Of a stretch of DNA of 64,000 nucleotides, positions 20,201 to 29,527 are shown in pieces. Position numbers and translations under genes: made by a program. The stretch's first letter is position 1. Every line of letters starts with the position of its first letter. Origin of the DNA: a virus; the IMG/VR virus record IMGVR_UViG_3300032224_001473, positions 1 to 64,000 of that record, one strand, 5' to 3'. The notes beneath the pieces were generated by a model. The model did not search any database and was not told the DNA's origin. It saw only the letters and a list, made by a program, of their open reading frames with translations.

Positions 20201-22390
20201 ATTGATAATAATGGAGAAGAAAAAATTAAGTTAACATCATATAAGTATGGTCCTAATGATTGTGCAACTGATATATACGTTGATTTAATTGCAAGTGCAT
20301 TTACAGATACTTACGATTGTTCATTGGGACAAGGGTCTGCCATATATCAAATGGCAACACCTACACCAACTCCAACACCAACTGTTACACCAACACCAAA
20401 TCCAACAGCAACACCAACACCGGAACCAACTGCGACACCAACTGCAACACCAACTGCAACACCGACAGCAACACCAACTGTTACACCAACACCAGGACCG
20501 ACTAGTACACCAACATTAACCCCAACTCCAACACCAACGCCGAATTGTAATTTTAATGTTGACACAGAAATAGTAACTAGTACTCCAACACCAACACCTA
20601 CACCAACGCCAAATTGTAATTTTGATGTTAATATAGAAATAATAACTAGTACACCAACACCTACACCAACTCCAACTGTTACACCTACACCTACACCGGA
20701 TTGTAATTTTGATGTAGATATAGATATTATAACTAGCACACCTACACCTACCCCAACTTCAACACCAACACCTACACCAACACCAAATTGTAATTTTGAC
20801 GTAGATATAGATATTATTACTAGTACACCAACACCTACACCAACTCCAACTGTTACACCTACACCAACGCCGGATTGTAACTTTGACGTAAACGTTAACA
20901 TTACAACTTCAACCCCAACACCTACCCCAACATTAACACCAACACCGGAACCCACTAATACCCCAACTAGTACCCCCACACCAACAGCAACACCAGGACC
21001 GACTAGTACACCAACATTAACCCCAACTCCAACACCAACGCCATTTTATGATATAGTTTCTTATGGTGGACCTAGTGTAGGGGATGCTTGCTATAGTCCA
21101 TGGGATAGTTTTTCAATGTTAGGGAATACAACCGATTTCTGTACATTAGGAACATTAACAAGTAGTTCTTGGGTAACTATACCAACAAATAATTACTACG
21201 TAGTTTATAACGGCAACGTTAGAAACGTACAACATACTTTAGGTAATAATTTTGCACAAACAACAGATGTTGGATGTGGAACTTGTCCTACCCCAACCCC
21301 AACACCGGTACCAACTAATACACCAACACCAACCCCAACACCAACAATTGTTAGGTATTATTACGAAGGTTTACTTTGTGGAGGTAACATCGTTGGGAAT
21401 TTCTATTCAGAAACAAATTTAGGAGATAATCCAGGTATTGTTTACGCATATTCATCTCTTGGTGGAGAATCTAATAGATGTTTTGATTATATAACACCAA
21501 CTAATACACCAAACAATAATCCTATAATTGCAACATTTGAAGATTGTTCAACTTGTTTAGGTGAACCACCGACTCCAACACCATTACCAACCAATACACC
21601 AACACCGGTACCAACGGCAACACCGATACCAACTAGTACACCTGTACCAACACCTACACCAACGCCGGTTCCTTTTTCAGGACAAATATATTATGGATCT
21701 ACAATAAGTAGTGTATGTCCTTATGGGGCGGGTAGTAGTGGTTTTGTAACGGGAGACGGAACGACATTTTGTGGTAGTCAATATTTCACAGGTAATACAT
21801 TCGCATACCAATCATCAGGTTTCTATTATATGAACTTTGAAGGTAATGTGGTACAAATATCATTAACTTATGGTTCTAATGTTGTTGAAGTAATGAGTGC
21901 TTGTTTATCTTGTCCTACACCAACACCAACACCTGTACCAACTAATACACCTGTACCAACTAATACACCAACACCGGAACCAACAGCAACACCTGTACCG
22001 ACTAATACACCAACACCAACACCATTACCGGACGGTGTTTTAAGTTTTGGATCTACAGATGGTGGACAACAACCATGTGGACCTGGTTACGGACCTAATG
22101 ACTATGAGTATTATAGAACATATGAGGTTAATTTCACAAGTGCAAGAATAATAATGGGATATGTTGTTGTTATTTTAAGTGATTATTCAACTATAACAAT
22201 ACCATTTAATGAAAATGATACCTCCGCATCTAAAACCGTTTTCTGTGGATGTGGATCACCATGTGCTGACATGTCATATGTAATGAATATAATATACACT
22301 ACACCAACTCCAACCCCAACATTAGAACCAACATTTACACCAACACCAACAACTGAAGGAGGTGGAGGAGGTGGACTAGTACCTGAATAA
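17288..22390 (+). CDS. giant tail/baseplate protein with Thr-Pro linkers and Cys modules (adhesin-like)
   Basis: This 1700-residue protein has three parts. Residues 1-1020 are a globular virion domain. Around 425-470, [33 protein letters not shown] resembles the KGT...LE..L segment of phage tail protein I (P2 gpI-like), a baseplate component. Residues about 1023-1250 are almost pure Thr-Pro repeat, broken five times by NCNF(D/N)V modules. Residues 1250-1690 hold four modules of about 70-90 residues, each with several Cys and most ending in a C..C pair (CGTC, CSTC, CLSC), separated by Thr-Pro linkers. The end is a Gly6 stretch. I infer a baseplate-anchored fibre displaying small disulfide-bonded domains at the cell surface. 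Minus-strand ORFs opposite the repeat are shadows. Confidence 0.82.
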   Translation: MAKYKVPSQAASGADTFSDNLVGNQITTGTGQLTNTNFALDSEVIQRDTKNFKTNPFSNFLTLDDLKIETDTLSTDEIAKRKKEIKFKGSKSDAGKSLFGSLKSRLGVATQNIVRNFPAGILIDSASLISASGLTATNITYNIQNNTTQFDIEYSMLYNPFSVITTTPKSKDNKSSYNPIRDFYNSFKKYVITVSGKTYVITSYTEPNSKNVIKLKVKGKPFGTSTEYTEDILIRPNDGIVEEFFKGLDDLEESLLNRETSPIYTASFKVPRDSFDQTKTELVSVNYTWPLSEKDSWNIKITGLEYEDYLRKLRNISDEIDDYKSNLFLRFLTSPQLFEFDSPNKKAESIFQLYGQSFDNVKKYIDNIAYMRNVSYDGINNVPDVLLKNLANTLGLDTVNLIDEKGLDELLYTKTSQQYSGLVSGTSLLDAEFEFYRRLLVNLAYIYKSKGTRQSLEFFLRFLGAPEPMIKINQYVYKVTSYPKSFDLELDVYKATTGKNIIKTAVFLPTGGTIDKVVYSGYSYYIKSTTGYTSLNMDGYPVNLITLQPKSITGSTDLFFQKGSGWYDNTATHKSPLVLDKDLSNGTTINGEFVLTGRTKTIITKDSPRTYGEDYFNVYRTLPGLDTGYGLETVIDNNQTELIGDESHLILNRKNIEVYLSSAQAVDYDIYRRSRDLPTTFGTNSLEPQTGVTFAEYVDLMIHQQIKNSNLIKYKKNYITLEDIYQDYISRTEFVPYTFPDINLFIEKMSPYWTSVIDQIIPSTTLWTGGNLISNNIFGRPKYQYKYGCQPIEIIDNLYPAKNGYDRYFMDIVDEYDNDIFSEVNSIGEYKYDGRIYIFPTFEIDGVTYSGTTGNTTSITSITGLTYVLLSGITNTTNSAKLYEPDGSGNAYAMTSGTKNTINPNYDKIEELWQTAILNTIEYINNCTNCPYSGLTVDNLGYISSYDPFLNAPGEKATPKIRKKLLTGKIFIDNNGEEKIKLTSYKYGPNDCATDIYVDLIASAFTDTYDCSLGQGSAIYQMATPTPTPTPTVTPTPNPTATPTPEPTATPTATPTATPTATPTVTPTPGPTSTPTLTPTPTPTPNCNFNVDTEIVTSTPTPTPTPTPNCNFDVNIEIITSTPTPTPTPTVTPTPTPDCNFDVDIDIITSTPTPTPTSTPTPTPTPNCNFDVDIDIITSTPTPTPTPTVTPTPTPDCNFDVNVNITTSTPTPTPTLTPTPEPTNTPTSTPTPTATPGPTSTPTLTPTPTPTPFYDIVSYGGPSVGDACYSPWDSFSMLGNTTDFCTLGTLTSSSWVTIPTNNYYVVYNGNVRNVQHTLGNNFAQTTDVGCGTCPTPTPTPVPTNTPTPTPTPTIVRYYYEGLLCGGNIVGNFYSETNLGDNPGIVYAYSSLGGESNRCFDYITPTNTPNNNPIIATFEDCSTCLGEPPTPTPLPTNTPTPVPTATPIPTSTPVPTPTPTPVPFSGQIYYGSTISSVCPYGAGSSGFVTGDGTTFCGSQYFTGNTFAYQSSGFYYMNFEGNVVQISLTYGSNVVEVMSACLSCPTPTPTPVPTNTPVPTNTPTPEPTATPVPTNTPTPTPLPDGVLSFGSTDGGQQPCGPGYGPNDYEYYRTYEVNFTSARIIMGYVVVILSDYSTITIPFNENDTSASKTVFCGCGSPCADMSYVMNIIYTTPTPTPTLEPTFTPTPTTEGGGGGGLVPE
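20353..21045 (+). repeat. Thr-Pro coding repeat tract with NCNF-type submodules
   Basis: ACACCAAC-like hexanucleotide repeats encode (TP)n. They are interrupted by five similar segments starting AATTGTAATTTTGA/TAATTTT (NCNF or DCNF modules). A 55-bp segment is exactly duplicated at 20487-20541 and 20988-21042. Such near-identical copies could recombine and change the number of modules. Confidence 0.85.
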
Positions 22391-22405
22391 AACAAAATAA
22401 TAAGA

Positions 22406-22413
22406 TATTTATA
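22406..22413 (+). promoter_or_regulatory. TATTTATA box
   Basis: Exact TATTTATA in the 39-nt gap before the 166-residue adhesin-like gene, 16 nt from its ATG. Confidence 0.45.
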
Positions 22414-22429
22414 AAAAGAAACAAAATAT

Positions 22430-22930
22430 ATGAACGTAACATTTACATTAACATCAGCAACATCGGGAACAACTGCATCTACTGTATTTAATATTTCAGG
22501 AAAAACATCTTCAAATGTTGTTAGTGAACTTGCAACAGGTATAACTAAATTACAATTAACAACTGGACACACAATTAATGGTGTTAATGATGCAATAACA
22601 GGTGGAACAATAGCAAGTACAAGCCCAAGTTCTTGCACAGGAGTTACAACAACTTGGTTGGTCATACAACCAACACCAACACCAACCCCAACAGCAACAC
22701 CGGTATCAACGTACTATGTTTATGAATTATGTGGTTGGTCAGACCCATCAGAACGTTATAAATATATACTATATAGTAACACATATGGTAGTAAAGGTTT
22801 AGTTAATGGAACAACCTGTTCATTATTAGATAGTGGACCTACTGCTATAACATATGCATCAGTAGGGACATTATACCCACTAGCAATGCCAATGATTTCA
22901 TTTACAACCAATAATTGCGAATGTAATTAA
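22430..22930 (+). CDS. small Thr-Pro-linker protein with one Cys module
   Basis: This 166-residue protein repeats the architecture of the neighbouring giant protein in miniature. A Thr/Ser-rich N-terminal domain (about 1-80, NVTFTLTSATSGTTASTVFN) is followed by a short [14 protein letters not shown] linker. A single Cys-containing module ends in NNCECN, where the other modules end in C..C. It probably forms part of the same surface-exposed adhesion apparatus, perhaps as an accessory decoration protein. The gene stands alone between a TATTTATA box and a strong terminator, so it looks like a single-gene transcript that could be made at high level. Confidence 0.75.
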   Translation: MNVTFTLTSATSGTTASTVFNISGKTSSNVVSELATGITKLQLTTGHTINGVNDAITGGTIASTSPSSCTGVTTTWLVIQPTPTPTPTATPVSTYYVYELCGWSDPSERYKYILYSNTYGSKGLVNGTTCSLLDSGPTAITYASVGTLYPLAMPMISFTTNNCECN

Positions 22931-22951
22931 TAAAAAACTTATAACAATATT

Positions 22952-22979
22952 AAAACCCCTTTATTTTAAGGGGTTTTTT
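22952..22979 (+). terminator. rho-independent terminator
   Basis: A 10-bp stem (AAAACCCCTT / AAGGGGTTTT) with a 6-nt loop, followed by a T-run, 22 nt after the stop at 22930. It ends the tail transcript read from the left. Confidence 0.9.
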
Positions 22980-22999
22980 GTTTAATTTATACATAATAC

Positions 23000-23007
23000 T
23001 ATTTATA
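23000..23007 (+). promoter_or_regulatory. TATTTATA box
   Basis: Exact TATTTATA between the terminator at 22979 and the ATG at 23012. A start signal is needed here because transcription from the left should stop. Confidence 0.55.
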
Positions 23008-23011
23008 GAAT

Positions 23012-24754
23012 ATGCCAGAATATTTTAGTGCAAATGTAAACATCGGAAAAAAAGGTAACTCAATTGAAAAAGTTAGTTTATATGCTTGCTCTGGATCAAC
23101 AGAACAAACATGTGACCCTACACCAATTTCGGGTTACAATAATATTCTATGGACAGATACAAAATTTTCACCACTTTTTGAGAGCGGTTCGTATCCATCA
23201 TTATCAGGATTAGTAACATTTATAACGGGATTAACGTTATACACGCACACATATATTAGAGTATTAACAACATCAAGTTATAATGATCCTTGTGTAATTA
23301 GTAGAATGATACCAATTAGCGGTATCCCAACACCTACCCCAACCCCAACACCGGTACCAACTAATACACCAGTACCTACAGCTACACCAACTGCAACACC
23401 TACATTAACTCCAACACCGGTACCAACTAATACACCAACGGCGACACCAACGGCGACACCTACATTAACACCTACACCAACACCAACTATTACACCAACT
23501 CCAACACCTACACAAGAAGTTGTTGATACTAATTTATATTATTACTATAGGTTAGGTGATTGCCAATATATGGGTTACACAACGCAACAAATAACAAATA
23601 CAGGATTTGGTATTATACGAATTACAGGTTTATGTTCTTCATATATAACTAATTTTTTAGAAGATCCAGCACATACATCATATTACACTGATTACAACGA
23701 TCCTTGTGGTTTTGCAAGTGGATACACATATACTGTATTTGGTAAAAGTTTAAAATCTAATCCACATATACCGGAAGGTACTGTTTTTACAATCGGAGAT
23801 CAATGTTTATCGGTAGTATGGATAGAAGAACAATATTTACCTGTATCGATTTCTTTAATTAGTTTAGACGGGTTAACTCCTGAACCTGGTGATAATCCTT
23901 GTAATACTTGTCAACCACCATTTACTGGATTAACATTTAATTGGTATGTTTATGGTGCAACAAGATGTGATGACCCAACAAGTAATATTTTAGTTTATAG
24001 TATATTCCCTTACACATATGATGCAACACCATATGCGCCGAACAATATAACAGGGTTACCTAAATTATCGTCATTACAGACAGGATTAACATATTCAATG
24101 GTAACATATAACTCAAGTGGTGATGTTATTGATGATGGATATTGTGCAACTATTACAAGTTATTATGGAGTATTTACAGGTCAAACAGTACAAGTTCCAT
24201 TATTACCACTTACAGATCCTGTAACATATAAAAACTTACCAATAGGAGTTCAAGCAGTAGAGGGTCATTATTCATTGGATTGTCCAAGTTGTACTCCATT
24301 ATATTATGCCAACACCGCTCAAAAATGTGGTAGTGGGTATGAATTAAGTGACGATCCGATTTGGTCAACAGTAAAATTAAACGAAGGTGATATAATAAAA
24401 GACAATAATGGTGTTTGTAGAAGAGTATTGTATGCAAACTCATATAGAGATACAAAATATGAAGGATATTGGCAATCACAAGCTCATACTGGAATTATAA
24501 GTATGGTGGGTACTAAGTATACAAATAATGATTGTAGTAGTTGTACATCTGGTGGATCCACAGTAGTGTGTGATAGTTATACCATGTTAAATACAGACCA
24601 TAATTATGATACATATTATTCATATGACGATTGTGATGGTAATACACAAACGGGTTCATTAGGACCTAATAGAGACATGACATTCTGTGCTGAACGAGGA
24701 AGTGTTTCCACAGGAGGAGCTGATTTGACAAATAATGGAACATGTACATCTTAA
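23012..24754 (+). CDS. Thr-Pro-linker adhesin-like protein
   Basis: This 580-residue protein has an N-terminal globular domain (about 1-108), then a Thr-Pro linker of about 60 residues ([20 protein letters not shown] and similar). About 400 residues of Cys-containing modules follow, with [16 protein letters not shown] and [10 protein letters not shown] boundaries. The pattern of about 80-130 residue modules ending in CxxC is the same as in the proteins at 17288 and 22430. It probably works as a host-binding or virion-decoration protein. It is preceded by a terminator and its own TATTTATA box. I cannot assign a ligand or a known family. Confidence 0.77.
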   Translation: MPEYFSANVNIGKKGNSIEKVSLYACSGSTEQTCDPTPISGYNNILWTDTKFSPLFESGSYPSLSGLVTFITGLTLYTHTYIRVLTTSSYNDPCVISRMIPISGIPTPTPTPTPVPTNTPVPTATPTATPTLTPTPVPTNTPTATPTATPTLTPTPTPTITPTPTPTQEVVDTNLYYYYRLGDCQYMGYTTQQITNTGFGIIRITGLCSSYITNFLEDPAHTSYYTDYNDPCGFASGYTYTVFGKSLKSNPHIPEGTVFTIGDQCLSVVWIEEQYLPVSISLISLDGLTPEPGDNPCNTCQPPFTGLTFNWYVYGATRCDDPTSNILVYSIFPYTYDATPYAPNNITGLPKLSSLQTGLTYSMVTYNSSGDVIDDGYCATITSYYGVFTGQTVQVPLLPLTDPVTYKNLPIGVQAVEGHYSLDCPSCTPLYYANTAQKCGSGYELSDDPIWSTVKLNEGDIIKDNNGVCRRVLYANSYRDTKYEGYWQSQAHTGIISMVGTKYTNNDCSSCTSGGSTVVCDSYTMLNTDHNYDTYYSYDDCDGNTQTGSLGPNRDMTFCAERGSVSTGGADLTNNGTCTS

Positions 24755-24773
24755 CAATAAAATTAAAGAAAGA

Positions 24774-24781
24774 TATTTATA
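24774..24781 (+). promoter_or_regulatory. TATTTATA box
   Basis: Exact TATTTATA in the 31-nt gap, 4 nt before the ATG at 24786. Confidence 0.45.
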
Positions 24782-24785
24782 ACAT

Positions 24786-26912
24786 ATGAGTTTTTTAAAT
24801 AGTAATAATTCGGAGTTCTTGTCAGCAAGAATAACCAATAGAGGTAGAAAGGCAATAGCTAATGGTAATTTTAATATCCAATATTTCCAAATTGGAGATT
24901 CCGAATATGATTATACAACACCTTTTAATAGTTTAACGGGAACTACAGGACAACAAAAAGTATTTGCACCATTTGATTATGAATCAGGAGTAAAATATCC
25001 TTTTGGGTTGGATAGTACAATTTCAACAACTTACGGAACACCAATATCAAATAATAAAACAGTTACATTAAGAAATGAAATGGGTCCTGCTGGATTTGTT
25101 TCAAAATATTCAAGTACACCAACAATTAAAACCAAAACACAACAAATTGCTTATTCTAAAATAAGCGGAACAACTAGTTTAGTTGTACCAACAGGAACCA
25201 CATTTAATGGTTGTGAATATGTTACATTGGTATTTGATAGTTTTTCGGGAACAACAATAACAGGTAAAACAAATAGTTTAATTTATAAAATTAGTGGTAT
25301 AACAGGAAATACAATTGTATTGGATCGTAATTTACCAAACTTAACTAGTTCAGGTTTAACAGGTAATGCACAAGTTGTTTGTAATAAATGTTTGATTGAG
25401 GCACTATCAACTAATTTAATTGAACCAATTGATTATACAGCACAATTAAACTCATGGACATTAAATACCATTTGGTCAGATAAACCAATTGGTTGGAACT
25501 CTGGAGATGAAGAATTGTCAGGTTATGAAAGCAATAAATATGTTTCAATTAAAAATTATTTAGGATATACAAAAACAGGACAAACTTTTAATAATTTTAC
25601 GGGAGGTACAATAACTGGAACATCTTTTGCCAATTCATTTTCATCAGGATCAACACATGAATTAATTCAAGTTTTACCATCAGAACAAAGATGTGTGGCA
25701 ATTTTACATTACTCAGAATTAGGTGATATTTTAATTGATCCCGAAAGATTTTTTAAGTACGATGATTACATAAGTTCATTAACAGGAACAACAGGAACAA
25801 GTATTTCATTATTTGGAGATTTAGATAGTTCGGATAGAGACTATAATAAAAGTGACAATGATTATTTTGAAGTTTATGTTCCGTTTATTTACTATCATAG
25901 AAATACAGGTAATACCTTAGGTGCTCTATTTACGATGGATAAAACAGATTATTATGTTAAATCAACAATTAATTCAAGACACCAACTTAAATTTAGATAT
26001 CTATTAGATGAACAAGGATATAAAGTTGGAAAAGTTTTTGTGAACAATAAAATCATTGTTTTTGATGATCAGGAATTGGTTGCAATTTTAGATTATAGAT
26101 CAAATAGAAGATATACTTTACCTTCACCTAAATTAGGTTTATTACCAATTGATGGTAATATTAGTAACTCAATGTTATCAACAACAGGAGTTACCGCATG
26201 GGTTACTTACATGTTTGAAAATACAAGTGGTAATACTTTAAATTCACTACCATGTAATTACTATAATAAAATTACAAGTAACGGTACACCTTCACAAATA
26301 ACGATGAAATTTAATACGGGTAATACTTTTTCAAACATGATTATTTCAACATCAGATTTAACTGATGGATTTCTTGCTAATAAATTTTATGCATTAGTAC
26401 AAACAGGAAACACCCCAACTTCAGATAATTGGAAAAAAATTGACATCACATCACAAGTAACAGGATTTACGAACGGTTATATAAATCCATCAAGTTTAAA
26501 AGATGTTTCATTTGTTATTTCATATTCAGGTTATTCATCAGCGTCTAATTTTGATTTAGAAACACATTTAACACCAATCTCAACAGATTATTTAAGTTAT
26601 ACAGGATCAACTTTACCACAATTTGGAGATGAACAACCGTTCCCCGGTAGTGTTAGATTGGTTAGGGCAACAGATATTGAAGAAATGAATATGATAATTA
26701 ATTTACCCACGGGAACGTTTGGAGACACACCAAACAGTAATGGTGGATATTCACAAAATCCAACTTATCCAAAAACAGGAACATTACCTCCAACATATAT
26801 TACTGAAGTTGCGTTGTTAGATGGTAATAAAGAACCGTTAGTTGTTGCTAAAACACCAACACCGGTAAAAAGAGCCGGAACACAAGTATTTGCTATTAAA
26901 TTAGATTTCTAA
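24786..26912 (+). CDS. virion structural protein
   Basis: This 708-residue protein is unrecognised by family. It opens with a conserved-looking segment LSARITNRGRKAIANGNFNIQYFQIGDSEYDY, which has the look of an N-terminal attachment domain of tail or fibre proteins. Thr/Gly/Asn-rich beta structure follows (SGTTITGKTNSLIYKISGITGN). The last 100 residues contain a clear globular end (YITEVALLDGNKEPLVVAKTPTPVKRAGTQVFAIKLDF) of the kind seen in virion proteins. It has no Cys modules or Thr-Pro linkers, unlike the genes before it. It is the last gene of the 5.8-26.9 kb structural block. Confidence 0.75.
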   Translation: MSFLNSNNSEFLSARITNRGRKAIANGNFNIQYFQIGDSEYDYTTPFNSLTGTTGQQKVFAPFDYESGVKYPFGLDSTISTTYGTPISNNKTVTLRNEMGPAGFVSKYSSTPTIKTKTQQIAYSKISGTTSLVVPTGTTFNGCEYVTLVFDSFSGTTITGKTNSLIYKISGITGNTIVLDRNLPNLTSSGLTGNAQVVCNKCLIEALSTNLIEPIDYTAQLNSWTLNTIWSDKPIGWNSGDEELSGYESNKYVSIKNYLGYTKTGQTFNNFTGGTITGTSFANSFSSGSTHELIQVLPSEQRCVAILHYSELGDILIDPERFFKYDDYISSLTGTTGTSISLFGDLDSSDRDYNKSDNDYFEVYVPFIYYHRNTGNTLGALFTMDKTDYYVKSTINSRHQLKFRYLLDEQGYKVGKVFVNNKIIVFDDQELVAILDYRSNRRYTLPSPKLGLLPIDGNISNSMLSTTGVTAWVTYMFENTSGNTLNSLPCNYYNKITSNGTPSQITMKFNTGNTFSNMIISTSDLTDGFLANKFYALVQTGNTPTSDNWKKIDITSQVTGFTNGYINPSSLKDVSFVISYSGYSSASNFDLETHLTPISTDYLSYTGSTLPQFGDEQPFPGSVRLVRATDIEEMNMIINLPTGTFGDTPNSNGGYSQNPTYPKTGTLPPTYITEVALLDGNKEPLVVAKTPTPVKRAGTQVFAIKLDF

Positions 26913-26947
26913 CTCTTTACTATTCAGACAATTTGAGTTAATTTTTA
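26910..26947 (+). terminator. weak terminator-like hairpin
   Basis: A 6-bp stem (TAACTC / GAGTTA) with a 19-nt loop includes the stop codon at 26912 and is followed by ATTTTT. It marks the boundary of structural and DNA-metabolism genes, but the stem is short. Confidence 0.28.
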
Positions 26948-26951
26948 CTCT

Positions 26952-27560
26952 ATGAGTATAGATATTAATTTCAAAAACAAACCAAAGATTTTAGGATTGG
27001 ATATTTCCACTAAAACTATTGGGTTTGCATTGTTTGATATGACAGGTTCTAAATTATTAGAACTAACACATTTTTCACCAAAAATTAAACCACAACCTGA
27101 AGATAAGATTGAGGAGTTAATTAAAAAGGCAGATGCATTTAAAAAACATTTGGAAAGTTATAAAGACATGGGAATTCTTCGTGTTATCATTGAAGAACCA
27201 TTGTTGCAGTCAAATAACATCTATACTATAGGAACATTATTACGTTATAATACATTGATACTTAAGAACTGTTATGATGTGTTAGGAGTGTTACCAACAT
27301 TCATTTCAACGTATAACTCAAGAAAATTTGCATTCCCTGATTTGGTTGGTCCAAATGATAAAGGACGTAATGTTTTATTTGGTGGATACCCAAGAGATAT
27401 TGATAAGAAACACGTTATTTGGGAACACGTTAATAGTGTATGTCCTGATATCAATTGGTTATACGGTAAAACGGGTAATCTTAAAAAAGAAAATTATGAT
27501 ATGGCAGATGCCGCATGTTGTGTTATTGGTTATGTTAACATGAACAAACAAACATCTTAA
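26952..27560 (+). CDS. RuvC-like Holliday junction nuclease (RNase H fold)
   Basis: This 202-residue protein shows the RuvC arrangement of catalytic acids: D17 in KILGLDISTKTIGFAL, E81/E82 in RVIIEEPL, and D183/D186 in NYDMADAACCVIGY. RuvC enzymes cut four-way junctions symmetrically. T4 uses endonuclease VII for this, so a RuvC-type enzyme here would be the functional replacement for resolving recombination intermediates before packaging. It sits just before a candidate small RNA and the primase gene. A non-RuvC member of the same fold, such as a junction-binding regulator, remains possible. Confidence 0.8.
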   Translation: MSIDINFKNKPKILGLDISTKTIGFALFDMTGSKLLELTHFSPKIKPQPEDKIEELIKKADAFKKHLESYKDMGILRVIIEEPLLQSNNIYTIGTLLRYNTLILKNCYDVLGVLPTFISTYNSRKFAFPDLVGPNDKGRNVLFGGYPRDIDKKHVIWEHVNSVCPDINWLYGKTGNLKKENYDMADAACCVIGYVNMNKQTS

Positions 27561-27565
27561 AATAT

Positions 27566-27594
27566 TCGGCAACTAAAGTTTTACTTTACGAGAT
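27566..27594 (+). promoter_or_regulatory. upstream element with CGGCAA and ACGAGAT blocks
   Basis: CGGCAA at 27567-27572 and ACGAGAT at 27588-27594, 15 nt apart, followed 10 nt later by a TATTTATA box. The same two blocks recur at 30838-30865. TTTTAC/GTAAAA around the second block can form a 6-bp hairpin here but not in the other copy. Confidence 0.35.
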
Positions 27595-27604
27595 GTAAAA
27601 GATA

Positions 27605-27612
27605 TATTTATA
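27605..27612 (+). promoter_or_regulatory. TATTTATA box before the candidate small RNA
   Basis: Exact TATTTATA upstream of a GC-rich structured segment that ends in a strong terminator, with no gene start in between. Confidence 0.5.
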
Positions 27613-27615
27613 TTA

Positions 27616-27687
27616 GGACGGGACGAGAGTTAAAAGACTCGTTTGGTTGGAGGGAGTCGGCGTGGTGTCCGGCTCCCATTTTTTTTT
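27616..27687 (+). ncRNA. candidate structured small RNA
   Basis: About 70 nt of strikingly GC-rich sequence in a very AT-rich genome, lying between the RuvC-like gene and the primase and containing no convincing ORF. It can fold into a 5' hairpin (GGACGAG 27621-27627 with CTCGTTT 27638-27644, including two G-U pairs) and a 9-bp terminator hairpin (27652-27677) followed by T9. A TATTTATA box stands just upstream. The exact 5' end is unknown. It is not a tRNA, having no cloverleaf or T-arm consensus. It could be a regulatory sRNA, or a leader/attenuator for the primase gene, whose ATG is at 27715. Confidence 0.5.
27652..27687 (+). terminator. strong rho-independent terminator
   Basis: GGGAGTCGG pairs with CCGGCTCCC over 9 bp (one G-U), with an 8-nt loop, followed by nine T. 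It lies 28 nt before the primase ATG, so it ends a short transcript or attenuates the primase message. Confidence 0.9.
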
Positions 27688-27714
27688 ATCATACTTTTTT
27701 ATTATATTATAATC

Positions 27715-28656
27715 ATGAACACCCAAGAAGTAGATTATTCTGCCGTATTTGACATTTTAGAAGATATATTTGGTGACTATAAGAATCATAATGATTATAG
27801 ATATCAAGTATCATTTGATTGTCCTGTGTGTTCACATGAAATTAAAGGATTAGATAAAGGAGACGGTAAAGGAAACCTTGAAATCAATTACAAATATGGT
27901 GTCTATAAATGTTGGGTATGTGCTGAGACACATAATACCCACGGATCGATCTATAAGTTAATTAAGAAGTTTGGCAATCCAAAACAATTAAAGAAATATC
28001 TTTTACTAAAACCTGAAGATGATGAGGAGATAGCTGCAAGAACATATAAACCTGTAAAATTACCAAAAGAATTTATTTTATTTAAAGATGCTAGCATGGG
28101 ACTTAAGATGACCCCACAATACAAGCAGGCATACAATTATATTAAAAATAGACACATAACAGATTTAATGTTGCAGATATATAATATTGGATTTTGTTAT
28201 AGTGGACCATACGAAAGTAGAATTATAATTCCATCTTATGATGAAAATAAAAGATTGAATTATTTTATCGCCCGTTCTTATTTACAGAAGACAAAGAGAA
28301 AATATATGAATCCTGAAGCACAAAAGGAAACAATTATTTTTAATGAACATTTAATTAATTGGGACGAACCAATCTACATAGTAGAAGGGGCTTTCGATAG
28401 TATTTTTATTCCTAACGCAATTCCAATGTTAGGAAAATTTATTAGCGAACATTTATTTATGAAACTCTACAATAATGCCAAAAAAATAGTTATAGTGTTA
28501 GATCCCGATGCGTATGACGACCAAGAAAGATTATACCACAGATTAAACTGCGGTAAATTAATGGGAAAAGTGTGGAGTATAAAATTAGAGGGAGACAAAG
28601 ATATTGCCGATTTACAAGGGAACATAAGTGAATATAAAATGAAACAAATAGATTAG
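27715..28656 (+). CDS. DNA primase, DnaG type (zinc finger plus Toprim)
   Basis: This 313-residue protein starts with a zinc-binding domain, C36-P-V-C39 and C66-W-V-C69. A primase core and Toprim motifs follow: IYIVEGAFDS (E224, D228) and VIVLDPDAYDD (D263, D265). DnaG-type primases make the RNA primers for lagging-strand synthesis and work with the DnaB-type helicase (1957 here). The protein is short because the C-terminal helicase-binding domain is reduced, as in T4 gp61. I use ATG 27715. A TTG at 27643 in the same frame would translate the terminator hairpin into a meaningless peptide. The next gene starts 1 nt after the stop. Confidence 0.87.
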   Translation: MNTQEVDYSAVFDILEDIFGDYKNHNDYRYQVSFDCPVCSHEIKGLDKGDGKGNLEINYKYGVYKCWVCAETHNTHGSIYKLIKKFGNPKQLKKYLLLKPEDDEEIAARTYKPVKLPKEFILFKDASMGLKMTPQYKQAYNYIKNRHITDLMLQIYNIGFCYSGPYESRIIIPSYDENKRLNYFIARSYLQKTKRKYMNPEAQKETIIFNEHLINWDEPIYIVEGAFDSIFIPNAIPMLGKFISEHLFMKLYNNAKKIVIVLDPDAYDDQERLYHRLNCGKLMGKVWSIKLEGDKDIADLQGNISEYKMKQID

Positions 28657-28657
28657 A

Positions 28658-29527
28658 ATGAATTTAAAAGACATCTCATTAGAGATAAATGATTTATTAG
28701 AAAAAAGAAGAAAAGAATTAGAATTAACATTCATAGAAGAAGAACACATTTATTATATGAAAGATGTTGATGGTGAAATTAAAAAGAACTTCCCATCAGT
28801 ATCAAAAATTGTTAAGAAATTTCATAAACCATTTGATGCTGAAGGTATGGCACTTAAGATGTCCAAAGGTGATCCTGAAGGACAGGCAGAATTACTCGCT
28901 GAATGGAAACAAGCTGGCGACTTATCAACTAATATGGGTAGTCGTGTTCACTTTGAATTAGAGAGTGAATTAATTGGTCGTTTTGATAATTACAAATCAG
29001 TTAGAGAACCTATATTCACAATCAACGAAGAACAACAACGTAAAAGTGATAACATGATTATTGCGGGAAAACAATTTCTTGATTTAATGTTAGAACGAGG
29101 TGGTGTATTATTAGATACTGAAATTGTATTAGGTGATCCTACTGAACAATACACAGGACAACCAGATAAAGTATGGTTGATGCAAAACAAAGAGAAAGAT
29201 GGATTTGGATTCGTCATTACAGATTGGAAAACAAATCAACCAAAGAACTTTGAGGTACATCATTATACAGGTAGATTATATCCACCATTCAACAATTACC
29301 ATGATAATGCCTTAGGTCATTATTATTTACAATTACCATTATATGGTCGATTGTTGCGTAAGATGTTGGAAGGAACAAAATATGACGACACTAAATTATT
29401 GGGTAATGTCGTCGTCTTATTAAAAGACGATGCAACATTTACCGAATATAAAGTTCCACATCAAATTAACAACGCAATCCTACAAATGGATTTATCAAAA
29501 TATATTTCAAGATGGTCAAAAAAATAA
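28658..29527 (+). CDS. PD-(D/E)XK nuclease (RecB/Cas4-like exonuclease fold)
   Basis: This 289-residue protein shows the PD-(D/E)XK order: H98 in GSRVHFELE, E154, D170 in TGQPDKVWL, the D189-W-K191 pair in VITDWKTN, and Q225 in HYYLQLPLYG (the QhXXY motif of the RecB-like class). Such enzymes resect or trim DNA ends. It lies between primase and the gp47-like gene and overlaps the latter by 16 bp, so it probably belongs to the same recombination and end-processing unit. Exonuclease polarity cannot be read from sequence. Confidence 0.8.
   Translation: MNLKDISLEINDLLEKRRKELELTFIEEEHIYYMKDVDGEIKKNFPSVSKIVKKFHKPFDAEGMALKMSKGDPEGQAELLAEWKQAGDLSTNMGSRVHFELESELIGRFDNYKSVREPIFTINEEQQRKSDNMIIAGKQFLDLMLERGGVLLDTEIVLGDPTEQYTGQPDKVWLMQNKEKDGFGFVITDWKTNQPKNFEVHHYTGRLYPPFNNYHDNALGHYYLQLPLYGRLLRKMLEGTKYDDTKLLGNVVVLLKDDATFTEYKVPHQINNAILQMDLSKYISRWSKK

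Noticed and set aside
20347-20979. 210-residue minus-strand ORF (Gly-Val repeats) opposite the Thr-Pro tract
   Set aside because: Complement of a simple repeat; its Gly-Val string is the mirror of Thr-Pro codons and it has no start context or other features.
27616-27687. GC-rich segment considered as a tRNA
   Set aside because: No cloverleaf, no T-arm consensus and no CCA-like acceptor end; two simple hairpins and a terminator fit better.
27643-27714. TTG start extending the primase by 24 residues
   Set aside because: The extra codons translate a terminator hairpin and T-run (PFFFIILFYYIII-like), and the ATG at 27715 starts the primase domain directly.
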